From: Dissophora ornata
Lineage: Eukaryota > Mortierellomycota > Mortierellomycetes > Mortierellales > Mortierellaceae
Assembly (NCBI GenBank): GCA_025201705.1
Contig: MU617187.1
Span: forward strand, 1 to 19,837
Length of the DNA: 19,837 bases
Direction: 5' to 3'
Of this stretch, positions 1 through 8,095 are shown piece by piece (the stretch's first letter is position 1; each line of letters starts with the position of its first letter). The position numbers were made by a program, and so were the translations under genes. Under the pieces are notes generated by a model, which was given only the letters and a program-made list of their open reading frames with translations, had not been told where the DNA came from and did no database searches.

Positions 1-40
1 AAAGTCCCGATTTTAGACACTGTCTGCCACCCAAAGTCTT

Positions 41-283
41 TCACAAAAGTGATTGCACCATGTGCACATTTCGACATTCATTCTTCCATCTCCAACGTCT
101 CAGCTCCTCATTCTCCAGTTGTCTCTGCTCTGCAATATCGACATGAGGCAGCTCTGTTGCCAGTAACCTTGATTGATAGACTGAGATGGGCTGCTGTGAA
201 TACTGTTGATGTTGTTGACTCGGATATTGAAGATAAAAGCTGGTACTCTGCATCCATCCAGCGTACAATTGACTGCTGAGATC
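41..283 (-). CDS. Possible terminal exon of an unidentified Gln/Arg-rich protein
   Basis: A minus-strand reading frame ends in TGA at 41-43 and is open upstream to a CAG acceptor-like site at 284-286 (reverse strand ..GCCGACAG, preceded by a second possible acceptor ..GGTGTTAG). From that acceptor the frame encodes about 80 residues, with a Gln/Tyr/Ser-rich first half and a charged amphipathic stretch (EQRQLENEELRRWRWKNE) near the C-terminus. Codons in the second half often end in G or C. No upstream exon could be joined: bases 331-660 on this strand show no clear donor or coding continuation. The opposite strand is also open here (49-279), so the coding strand is uncertain. I do not recognise the protein. 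It could be a real last exon, a relic, or chance. Confidence 0.25.
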   Translation of the reverse strand, partial: DLSSQLYAGWMQSTSFYLQYPSQQHQQYSQQPISVYQSRLLATELPHVDIAEQRQLENEELRRWRWKNECRNVHMVQSLL

Positions 284-676
284 CTGTCGGCTAACACCAG
301 TCAATAGAAAGTGGATGATGAGCGGGTGCATGGCCTCTGTTCAACTGTCCCAACAATATTGCTCATCTTCAACATCATTGTTTGCCTGCAATGATCTCTG
401 GCCATTAAAGCAAACCCCATAAGTTAGAGTAGCAGATAGTGAAATGGATAGCAATGCTCGTTCATGGGATAAAGAACGAACTTGCTCCAAGCCATCTATG
501 TATCTAGTTCTCCAGTTTGCTTTCTAACAGCCTGTAGTCTTGCGATGTTGAACTTCGGACTCGGACAAAACAAAAGTATGAGAAGTCTACTGGGACAAAT
601 ACACCGCATTTTTATTTCAAACGAGAGTCATCTAAAATAAAATATCAGGATTGCCAGGCTCATTCATCCGGTGCCT

Positions 677-692
677 TCTCTCTCTCTCTCTC
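677..692. repeat. (TC)8 microsatellite
   Basis: Eight uninterrupted TC units. They run directly into a GC-rich inverted repeat, and the TC units form the outer stem of that hairpin. Confidence 0.85.
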
Positions 693-713
693 CTGCGCGC
701 AACGCGCGAGAGA
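687..713. other. GC-rich inverted repeat / potential hairpin
   Basis: GCGCG (695-699) can pair with CGCGC (703-707) around a 3-base loop. A 2-base bulge (693-694) then allows TCTCTC (687-692) to pair with GAGAGA (708-713), giving about 11 base pairs. An A-rich run follows (715-724). Function is unknown; it may simply arise from the microsatellite. Confidence 0.55.
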
Positions 714-813
714 AGAAAAAAAAAGACACCGGTCGTTGCCCTAGGCGCATTTGTGGACGTGGTCTTGCATATTCGCGCCCCAAAGGGTACGCGACAATTC
801 CTGCCACAAGGCC

Positions 814-833
814 AAAAAAAAAAAAAAAAAAAA
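814..833. repeat. Poly(A) homopolymer, 20 bases
   Basis: Twenty consecutive A residues in non-coding sequence. This is a site of likely length polymorphism or sequencing error. Confidence 0.9.
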
Positions 834-2469
834 CCTCACCAATAGGAGAATGCAATACACGCGTCTTTGTTGCATATGGCGACCCTCGTCGCAAACCACG
901 GACGCTTGTGAAAAAAGAAAAGGAATGGGTCACGATCACGATTCGCTCCAAACGGCAGAGTCCAAAATGAAAAAAATTCCATCCTAAAAAAAACCTGCCA
1001 TCTATCCTGTGTACCGGAGGCGGCTTAATCTCATCTCCCAATCAGGTCGAATGCATACGTTAATCATGTAAAACGATCTACGCCGTCAACCATGTTGATA
1101 TAGATGAGACCGAAGAAGACCTGCAGCAGCCCAACCAGCAACACACGGAGGATGTGACATCCAAGAACGCGGCGGTGGGTGGTACAGGTCTTCCTAGGTG
1201 TCATCCATAGCAGCGTAGCCGACGGCGTTGGCCGTTTTACAAGTTATGCATTTGACCAAATTGAAAGATGAGATTATGCCGTCTCCTGGCAGACAGAATA
1301 AATGGCAGGTAGATCTTAGAATGGAATTTTTCTACACTAATGAACCCGTCCTACTTTCTGGCTGTATCATTTGTAATATCAAGAACCATTAGTCATTGTT
1401 ACAGGGATATTGCCTTGTCAAACCGCTCACCTGGCCTTGGGGACAAGGTTGAAAGGAAGAAAATATGCCTCAAGGACGGAAAGACCAGTGATGCAACGCA
1501 CTGGTGGGCGCGGGAGGGGAACCGCGGCCACAATACCCTTTTGCTGCCTGGCAACCAAGGGTCACAGAAGAACAAAAGATGCAAGAGAACGGAGGTTGAA
1601 GAGTAGGGAGGATGAGAGGTTTCGGTGGGGAGAAAGAGGTTGCTGGAGAGGGGGGAAGTTGGTGGGGGGTTGAGGTGAGGAAGAAGAAAGAAGGAAGACG
1701 GGAATAACATGCGACTGAACGGAAAAGGATGAAAAAGGCTGCGCCATCACCCCCTGCGTTGTTATTGGACGGCGTTGAGTAGGGAGGTGGACTCGTGCTT
1801 GCATGACCATCATCGCACAAGCATCATCAGTTTTTTCATGCAAGTTTTCCAAAAGGATTTGGCGAAGAGACCCCAGCAAAACATTATTGTGTCCTTTGGC
1901 CTGCTTTGCGGTGAATGTACAAAAATATACCGATCCAGTTCAGAGCAGAATCATGGAAACCAACTTGGATTCTGTAAAAGTGCCAGTTTATTATATCATC
2001 TGGAGAGAACTAAATGGCTATGGAGGACAACGCCTCAAGGCTTGACCATACCTGAAAGAGATGAAACAGTATATCTCGTCCTGTCCCATCCCGATCCAAA
2101 TGCTATGGTTTCCGCCATCACAGCGCCATCATGTTTTGCAGACTTCACCGTGCAATTGCAATGGACGAAACAGTTTGCTTGCTTTGACGCTCTGTGTGCA
2201 TCCCTGCACTTTCCACCTTTGCTCTCGACCTCTCTTCCTTTGCGATACATGCGCCTTCAGAAATAGCGTCCAATTCCGCCTGTACCGCGGCGTCCATCCG
2301 CTCTCTGCTCGACTGTTTTATTTTTCATTAAACAAAAAAAGAGATCTCGTACATGTAGGCTGTTCCAAATTGAAAAATCATCTTGAGCAGCACTTTGAAT
2401 CTTCACCCCAAAACAGGACTGTGAGCACCCCTGAACACCGTTGTTTTTATTATTATTTGTTGATCCGAC

Positions 2470-5400
2470 ATGAATCGCGCCTACATCGACCCTCGCAAGG
2501 AAAGGCACCATGCGCTCCCCCCACGACTTGACACGACTTATGCCCCCAATAGACTTCGCCATGGAGACCGCCACCTGGCTCCCGGCACCAGGGCATCCAC
2601 AGACCACCCTGGTCCGCTGGAGATGACGGTACCTATTCCAACAACCACGTCCCCGTCGCCATCATCATCATCATCATTATCACCTACCACTGCGACCGTC
2701 ACCCCAGCCCCCCAGATCCGAACCAGGCATCTCACAAACATAGCGTCTTTCAAAAACAATGAGCGCTCTTTCACCTTCCTCTTGCCTTTGTCCTTCTCCC
2801 TCTCTCCAACTTCACCCCCTTCCTACCTCTCTCCTGCCAACTCCATCTACCCCAATCATAGTCAACACCACCACCACCACCTTCACGCACCCTCTACTAA
2901 GGTAGCACCAACAGTAGAGAAAGTCAGAAGGCCCCGGCTCAAAACTTTGGCCACACTCCATACACCCTCCGACTTTGTGTCTCCAACAACAGCTTTTGTG
3001 GCACCACAACCGCTCCGGATCACAATTGGCTCGAAGGCAAAGGTCACTACGTCCACGGGGAAAACGTCAGCGACCACCACGACCACTTCTACGACCACTT
3101 CCTGCCACAAGTTCACGGCTGCCTTACTCTCATCCCGCCATCGCTCTCTACTATCACAGCAGAAACCGCAAACCCGCCATCCACAAAAAAGTCAGGAAGG
3201 TCAAGAAGCACAGTCTCGAACTGCCACAGAAGACAACCATTTCAGAGAAACAACACAACTGCAAAGAGGACTGCGTCGTCGGCTTCGGGCAATGACTTTT
3301 CATTATCAACATCATCATCATCGGGACTCGCTGAACTCTGCATCGACATGTGTCGACTCTCCCATGGTAACACTCCCAGCTGCCCGCATATCAGACCTCC
3401 ATGCTAAATGTCAGAACTTGATGTCATATCATGACAAAGAGATCTTTCAGGGCTATGTTGACCAAGATATCACGGCAACTGGGGATGAAAGCGACTACGA
3501 CGATGCTTGGCTAAACGAAGACGATGGATACGAAGAAGACGAAGAGGGGAATGGCAACACTGACATCGACATGGAGCGAGGTGTCGCTGACCAGGAATTG
3601 CTTTCGGAGAACGACATCGAGGTAATGCCCTGGCTTCAGGAAGCAATACAGACGGTCAGTGTGCTGGAGGCAAGGCTTGTTGAGCTGGAAGAAGACTGCA
3701 AGGTGAGCACACAATTGTCTCTGTTTTAATTTTGTGACACATTACGCGAGCCGCAAATCCCCCCTCGTTATGCCCTAATATAATTTCCGGGAGCGCTAAA
3801 ATTTTTCCCGTCCGTATATTTTTCGTTTTTTTTTCTTTGGGGGTGGTCCGTAGTCAATCCCGCTCTATGAGCAGGATCGCGTCCAAATGGTCCAGCTGAT
3901 CCAAGAATTGGATTCAGTTGTGCAGCAGGATCAAGCCTGGATTGAGAATGCCGAGAATGCAGTTCGCTGGACAGCTTTTGCCCTCAAGGAGGCCCTCCTT
4001 TCCTCCTCGCACGCGATTCCCCTTTCTGCTTCACGTGCCAGCAGAGATACAAAATCACATTCGCTCCCGGGAGACTCTTCCCGCAGGTCATTTTCTGAGG
4101 GCGCGCTACCCTCTTTGGTCACTCCGTCCGCGGGAGATGGATGGACAAAGACTCGATCTAATGCAGCTGGCGAGCATGAGAAGGTGCAGGAAAGGGAGAT
4201 GGATAAAGAACAGCATGACAAAGGACGAATACAACAACAGTGGGGACTTGTGCTTGACTCGAGTCAGCAGCAAGACCTCGAGGTTGTGTACAGGAACGCG
4301 ATTATGGCAGCACTAAGACACCTAAAGACCATCGAGGGGTCTCAAACAATCCTAAGCGACGACAAAAAGGATGCTGAGACGCGTAGGAAAAGCGAAGCTC
4401 CTGATGTGGCATTGAAGGAGTGGCTAGAGAACGCGAGCATGATGAGTCTTGTCAGCCAAAAATACCAAGGTAACGAAGCGGAGGATGATGACATGGAAGT
4501 TGACGAAGTTTCACATGAAATTGATGTCTACGGCAATGGCGACAATGATGACGGGGACTCTGAAGCAAATCAGACAGACGCAGGAAGGACCGAGGGAAGA
4601 AGGGACTCCATCAATAACCCAGTCTTACCAAGCGCGATTTCAAGACTCTCCACGTCAGAACCAAAGCTCCATCGCGGTTCAAGGTCGGGAGGATCTACGA
4701 CAGGCTCCTCGCCGCTACAGCATAACTCATCATCGATGTCTTCCAGGGTCCTCGATCATTCTGCTTCTGCAGCCTCGTTTCAGGCAACCATCTCTGGCAG
4801 CTCTCAGTCGCTAAAGACTGACCTGGGCGGGTGCCTCATGGATGAGCGTATCTTTCTCAAGCAGCATATTCAGACGCTGGACCGTCTTCGCTTAGAGGAA
4901 CAGGAGCGCCACCAAAAAGCCGAGCAGGCGCATCGACAACTTATCTCTGACATGATGCGATTCTCCACAGAGTTGCTTCAGAACGTGAACGAACTTACAT
5001 GTGCACAAGCGGCATTGGGCGAAGCAAGTGAGCTTACGCTCATGACTCTAAAGACGGTCGAGAACGATGGCAGCAGCTCAGAAAACGCCGCAGGCGGAAG
5101 GGGAGGAGAAACAAATCTGACCAAGCGGAAGCGGATGTCTCGAGCATCATGCCTGGAACTTGCAGAGAGTATTGGGATGGTTGAGAAAGGGATCAAGCGC
5201 ATGAGAACACTTGCAGCTGACTGCGTCGGCATTACTGAGCTGGCTCAGAACCTGTCCGGAACGACACCAGCAGCAGAAGAATCGAAACAGATCACCACTA
5301 AAAATTCGCCTGATGTACCGACGACCCAAGCTCCTCTCTCGATCATAACCAGGATTGACCTTTTAAAAACTGGGGCATCGGCACCTCGCACACCATACGA

Positions 5401-6343
5401 AAGTCAACCTAAATCACCCTTCACCGCAGCAACACCGAGGATGTCGATGGCGCACACGCCAACATCAGCATCATGGGACCAGAGACCGTCCTCGATATTT
5501 GTGGACGGCATCGCCTTCCAGGAGTTCGAGGGACACCTCGTCTCACTTAGGACATCCGTGGAGTCCAATTCCATGCGACTTCTTAATAAGCGAAAGAGCA
5601 CAATGAGTGCCCGAAGCAGTGTCTTATCCACAAGAAACGCTGCTACAGCGTCCCAGCAACCACAGCCCAGTATGGACATGACGCCTTACATGAAACGTGT
5701 CCTCACAGAAGATATATACCCTTGTCTATTGATCCACCCGCAAGCGACTCCTACAAAACAAAGCGGCTGGATGAGTAGCTTTCTTTCGGCATCACCCACG
5801 ACCTCTGCTTCTTTCGGAACAAAATCTGCGACTTCATCGTACGGCATTAATACACAAACACCCTGGCTCCAAGGATTGCTCAAAGCCATGGAGAAAAACG
5901 CATGCGAGGTCGAGTTTTGGAACCCTAGCCGGCGTAGTAATGGTAATGGATCTCTTACTACTGCCACTCCCACAACAGCAATAACTATAGATGGCACCGC
6001 TACAGCGGCACCCTTACCACCTAATGTGCCCTGCTGCCTCTGCGGCATCGTCCGTCCGTGCGAATTCAGACTACGCCTTGTTGATCAAGACGCAGACTGC
6101 GACGCCAGCAAGAAGAGCTCTCAGTCACTAGACCGATTCTGTCGCGACCGAGTCGTGGCTGTCTGTGATTTCTATATGTTCCTGGCGCATCTCCGTCAGG
6201 GCCTTCTAAACCAGCAGTCAGATCTCGAGCTGTTTAAGAGGGCACTGTCGTTGAGACAACGGATGGGATGTGCCAGGATTGGATCTATAGATATCGTACA
6301 GTCCTCGCCAACAGTTCAGCTCTCAAATGCTGCACGCGAATAA
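2470..6343 (+). CDS. Sec2/Rabin-superfamily protein (Rabin/GRAB-type C-terminal domain), large disordered N-terminus
   Basis: Exons 2470-3702 and 3854-6343 join across a 151-base intron (GTGAGC..GTAG) in phase 0, giving about 1240 residues. ATG 2470 is the first ATG after an in-frame TGA at 2461; ATG 2623 (residue 52) is an alternative start. Order seen: Ser/Thr/Pro/His-rich disorder (1 to about 300), an acidic stretch (about 335-370), a coiled coil spanning the exon junction (about 395-460), disorder, a second coiled coil (about 740-815), disorder, then a compact C-terminal module (about 1135-1225). That module has CCLCG, RPCEFRLRL, CRDRVVAVCDF, LRQGLL and RQRMGCARIG, in the order and spacing of the C-terminal domain of animal Rabin8/GRAB Rab GEFs. 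Known members activate Rab8/Sec4 in polarised exocytosis. The SLFEEAN-like Rab-binding motif of the Sec2 coiled coil was not found, so GEF activity is not shown. Frame in 3120-3300 is the least certain part. Confidence 0.8.
3703..3853 (+). other. Intron of the Sec2/Rabin-like gene
   Basis: The donor GTGAGC follows codon AAG. A pyrimidine/T-rich tract (about 3800-3840) precedes the CCGTAG acceptor. Read-through would hit an in-frame stop at 3727. Splicing keeps a continuous coiled coil (..LEEDCK joined to SIPLYEQDRV..) in phase 0. Confidence 0.85.
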
Positions 6344-6347
6344 TAAA
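6342..6347 (+). terminator. AATAAA poly(A) signal overlapping the stop codon
   Basis: The sequence TAATAAAA begins with the TAA stop of the Sec2/Rabin-like gene (6341-6343), so a canonical AATAAA overlaps it by two bases. If this is the functional signal the 3' UTR would be only about 20-40 bases, fitting the short gap to the convergent neighbour. Confidence 0.5.
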
Positions 6348-6379
6348 AGGCATAGAGAGTCTTTTGTAAAAAACTGTAT

Positions 6380-6397
6380 TATGGTCGATCGACCATA
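6380..6397. terminator. Perfect 18-base palindrome between convergent genes
   Basis: TATGGTCGATCGACCATA is identical to its reverse complement. It lies in the 130-base gap between two gene ends that face each other and would form a 7-base-pair stem with a GATC loop in RNA from either strand. A role in 3'-end formation or as a protein-binding site is inference. Confidence 0.6.
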
Positions 6398-6473
6398 CCA
6401 AAGCAGCGGCTTTCGATGAACAAACAAGTTTTTACTGTTCTCTTTGAGAAGATGCTTTGCAACTGCTCTCTAT

Positions 6474-6779
6474 TCAATCGTCGTCCTCAATCATCGTTGT
6501 CACCGAGGGCAAAAACTCTTGTGCGTTCTTGATCCTTGAGACAAGTGCCTCTAAGTTGGACCGAGTCCGGGCCAAGTTCTGCATAGAATCTGCGAGACTC
6601 CTTTCGGTCAATTGTAAGTAGCCACTCGTCTCCTCCAGCGCCTGATGAGTGCCCATAAACGGTCGAGCTGTCAAGTCCGCAAGTGCTCGATGGCTCATCT
6701 CCAGTGAGCTGGGGAAATCCATGTATGACATGTGCTGACTAGATTGCTCTACTGCTGCTGCTGAGCTGGGCGCTGCCAT
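6474..6779 (-). CDS. Small helical/coiled-coil protein, 101 residues, unidentified
   Basis: A single-exon minus-strand frame runs from ATG at 6777-6779 to TGA at 6474. This is the first ATG in frame; the longer open frame upstream has no ATG. The context is favourable (A at -3, G at +4). The protein begins with a low-complexity Ala/Ser segment (MAAPSSAAAVEQ). From about residue 20 to 95 it looks almost wholly helical with heptad-like spacing (SLEMSHRALADL, EETSGYLQLTERSLADSMQN, RSNLEALVSRIKNAQEFL), and it ends in an acidic tail (IEDDD). Size and architecture resemble small subunits of helical-bundle complexes such as BLOC-1/BORC or DASH, but no family motif was recognised and this comparison is only structural. 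It converges on the Sec2/Rabin-like gene. Confidence 0.6.
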   Translation of the reverse strand: MAAPSSAAAVEQSSQHMSYMDFPSSLEMSHRALADLTARPFMGTHQALEETSGYLQLTERSLADSMQNLARTRSNLEALVSRIKNAQEFLPSVTTMIEDDD

Positions 6780-7674
6780 TTGAGATATATTATGGCGGTG
6801 TGTGGTCGAGAATGTTCTCTTTTTTGAATTTTGGTGCAACGGAGTTTTTGGGCTCGGCCGCGTGCGGTCAAACTTGTGGCGCAAAACGCAAATAACACGA
6901 AACGGCTGGCCTGAAGACAATACGAAGATCGGAATTGGTTATGAGCTGCCGAAAAGAGGAAAACCACCTGTGCGGTGGCTATTATATTGTTATATTGGTC
7001 TTAGATGTGCGAGGCCCACACTCGACGCGTGATCGAAAAAAAAGAGAAAAAAACCTTGTAGATGACAGATCCGACTCTTTTTGTTTTAATACAAGTGGAT
7101 GCAGGATCGGCCAACACCGGGTAGAGAGCAACATCCGCAAGATGGAATTGCTCCGCCATACCCAACGCAAATCTCTAAACCTCGACCATAAGTTGTTATA
7201 GTGACATGCTTTGATGTGATGATGCCACGGTAGGTAGGGGATAAGCTCGGTGCTGCTGACTAAAGGCTCAAGACGATCTGGAGCTAACTGGCGAGTGGGC
7301 TGTGGGATTCATTTCTTTTCATTTCCTCGGAGTATTATTTTTTTGGTTTTGATGAGGAGAGGCCGGGGAAGTGTATGAGCAACTGGGTAAACAGAGAGAT
7401 GTGAGTGGATGAAAGATCGGCTGGCATGGCCACCGCCAAACGACAACACAGATGCCGACAAGCGCCTGAGCGAGAGAGAGAGAAACGAGATAAAAAGAAG
7501 CACAGAACCTTCGACCTGGAAAATTCGAATGGATCAACTTCTTTTCCAAAGGCAATTAAAAAACGCATTGGAGAGCGAGAGGGGGAGGAGTAGTTCTCCC
7601 GTGTTTGCTTGGATTATGCGACCATCCACCGTCAACGCAATTAACGCTAAACCACAACACCCTATTCGCTGGGC

Positions 7675-7684
7675 ATTGGCCAAT
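7675..7684. promoter_or_regulatory. Double CCAAT-box palindrome (ATTGGCCAAT)
   Basis: Two overlapping CCAAT boxes in opposite orientation, about 410 bases upstream of the glyoxalase II start codon. CCAAT is the core recognised by the fungal HAP/CBC complex. Binding here is inferred from the core alone. Confidence 0.4.
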
Positions 7685-7698
7685 GGAGTCTTTGGCAA

Positions 7699-7737
7699 CC
7701 TGGACCTGGACCTGGACCTGGACCTGGACCTGGACCT
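7699..7737. repeat. (CCTGGA)6 hexanucleotide tandem repeat
   Basis: Six perfect CCTGGA units plus a partial seventh, only 14 bases downstream of the ATTGGCCAAT element. One plus frame reads it as Leu-Asp repeats and one minus frame as Val-Gln repeats; neither frame looks like a gene. Confidence 0.9.
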
Positions 7738-8095
7738 TGCCCCGCATGGCCAGATCGCTGAGGGCTTCCTCCCCGACTTGGTCCCTCAAAGCCATCGCTG
7801 ATCGCACTCATCGTTATCTCTCCCCTCACCCGTTCACTTCCTTGCCTTCCTTGCTTCTCTCTTTGTCCTCCTCTTGCTCTCGAATATTTACCCCGCCGTC
7901 TTTACGCTCCGATTCTTCCAATCGTTCCATCGCCATTCAGTGTTCACATCTCCACACACGAACCAACCACTGTAGATACCTCCCTCACCTCGCCCCTCTT
8001 GACGTCGCCGTTACTGCCATTACAACAGAGAAAAACGCCTCCACATTTCCTGCGCGTTGTCCCATTGCACCAAAGTAACGATTCCACACTTCCCA

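Larger units (their letters stand above)
1..2469. other. Left intergenic/unassigned region
   Basis: Apart from the possible exon at 41-283, I cannot support a gene here. The stretch contains a TC repeat leading into a GC-rich hairpin (about 687-713), A-runs including one of 20 A (814-833), a coding-like island near 1050-1310 open on both strands, and a purine-rich stretch (about 1570-1700). Open frames such as 1775-2266 (+) and 664-1041 (-) are low complexity or homopolymer-derived and look like chance. The last few hundred bases presumably hold the promoter and leader of the gene starting at 2470, but no TATA or CCAAT element stands out. Confidence 0.5.
6780..8095. other. Intergenic region upstream of glyoxalase II
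   Basis: This stretch separates the start of the small minus-strand gene from glyoxalase II and must hold both promoters. It contains an ATTGGCCAAT element (7675-7684), a CCTGGA hexamer array (7699-7737) and a pyrimidine-rich tract (about 7800-8000) of the kind common upstream of fungal transcription starts. The frame open across 7409-7801 includes the hexamer array as a Leu-Asp repeat and is probably not a gene. No tRNA or other RNA gene was recognised. Confidence 0.55.

Noticed and set aside
664..1041. 125-codon minus-strand frame with Phe runs
   Set aside because: The Phe runs are the reverse of A-homopolymers; not a plausible protein.
1775..2266. 163-codon plus-strand open frame
   Set aside because: No recognisable motif, mixed composition, no splice-supported extension and an overlapping open frame on the other strand; likely chance.
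6780..6920. 47-residue N-terminal extension of the small minus-strand protein
   Set aside because: It begins with TTG and has no ATG; the sequence is basic and low quality, more like leader or promoter.
7210..7275. Possible C/D-box snoRNA (GTGATGATG near 7217, CTGA near 7257)
   Set aside because: The boxes are only about 40 bases apart, the terminal stem is weak and no guide duplex can be assigned.
7409..7801. 130-codon plus frame with Leu-Asp repeats
   Set aside because: It lies in the glyoxalase II upstream region, the repeat is the CCTGGA array, and no conserved feature surrounds it.
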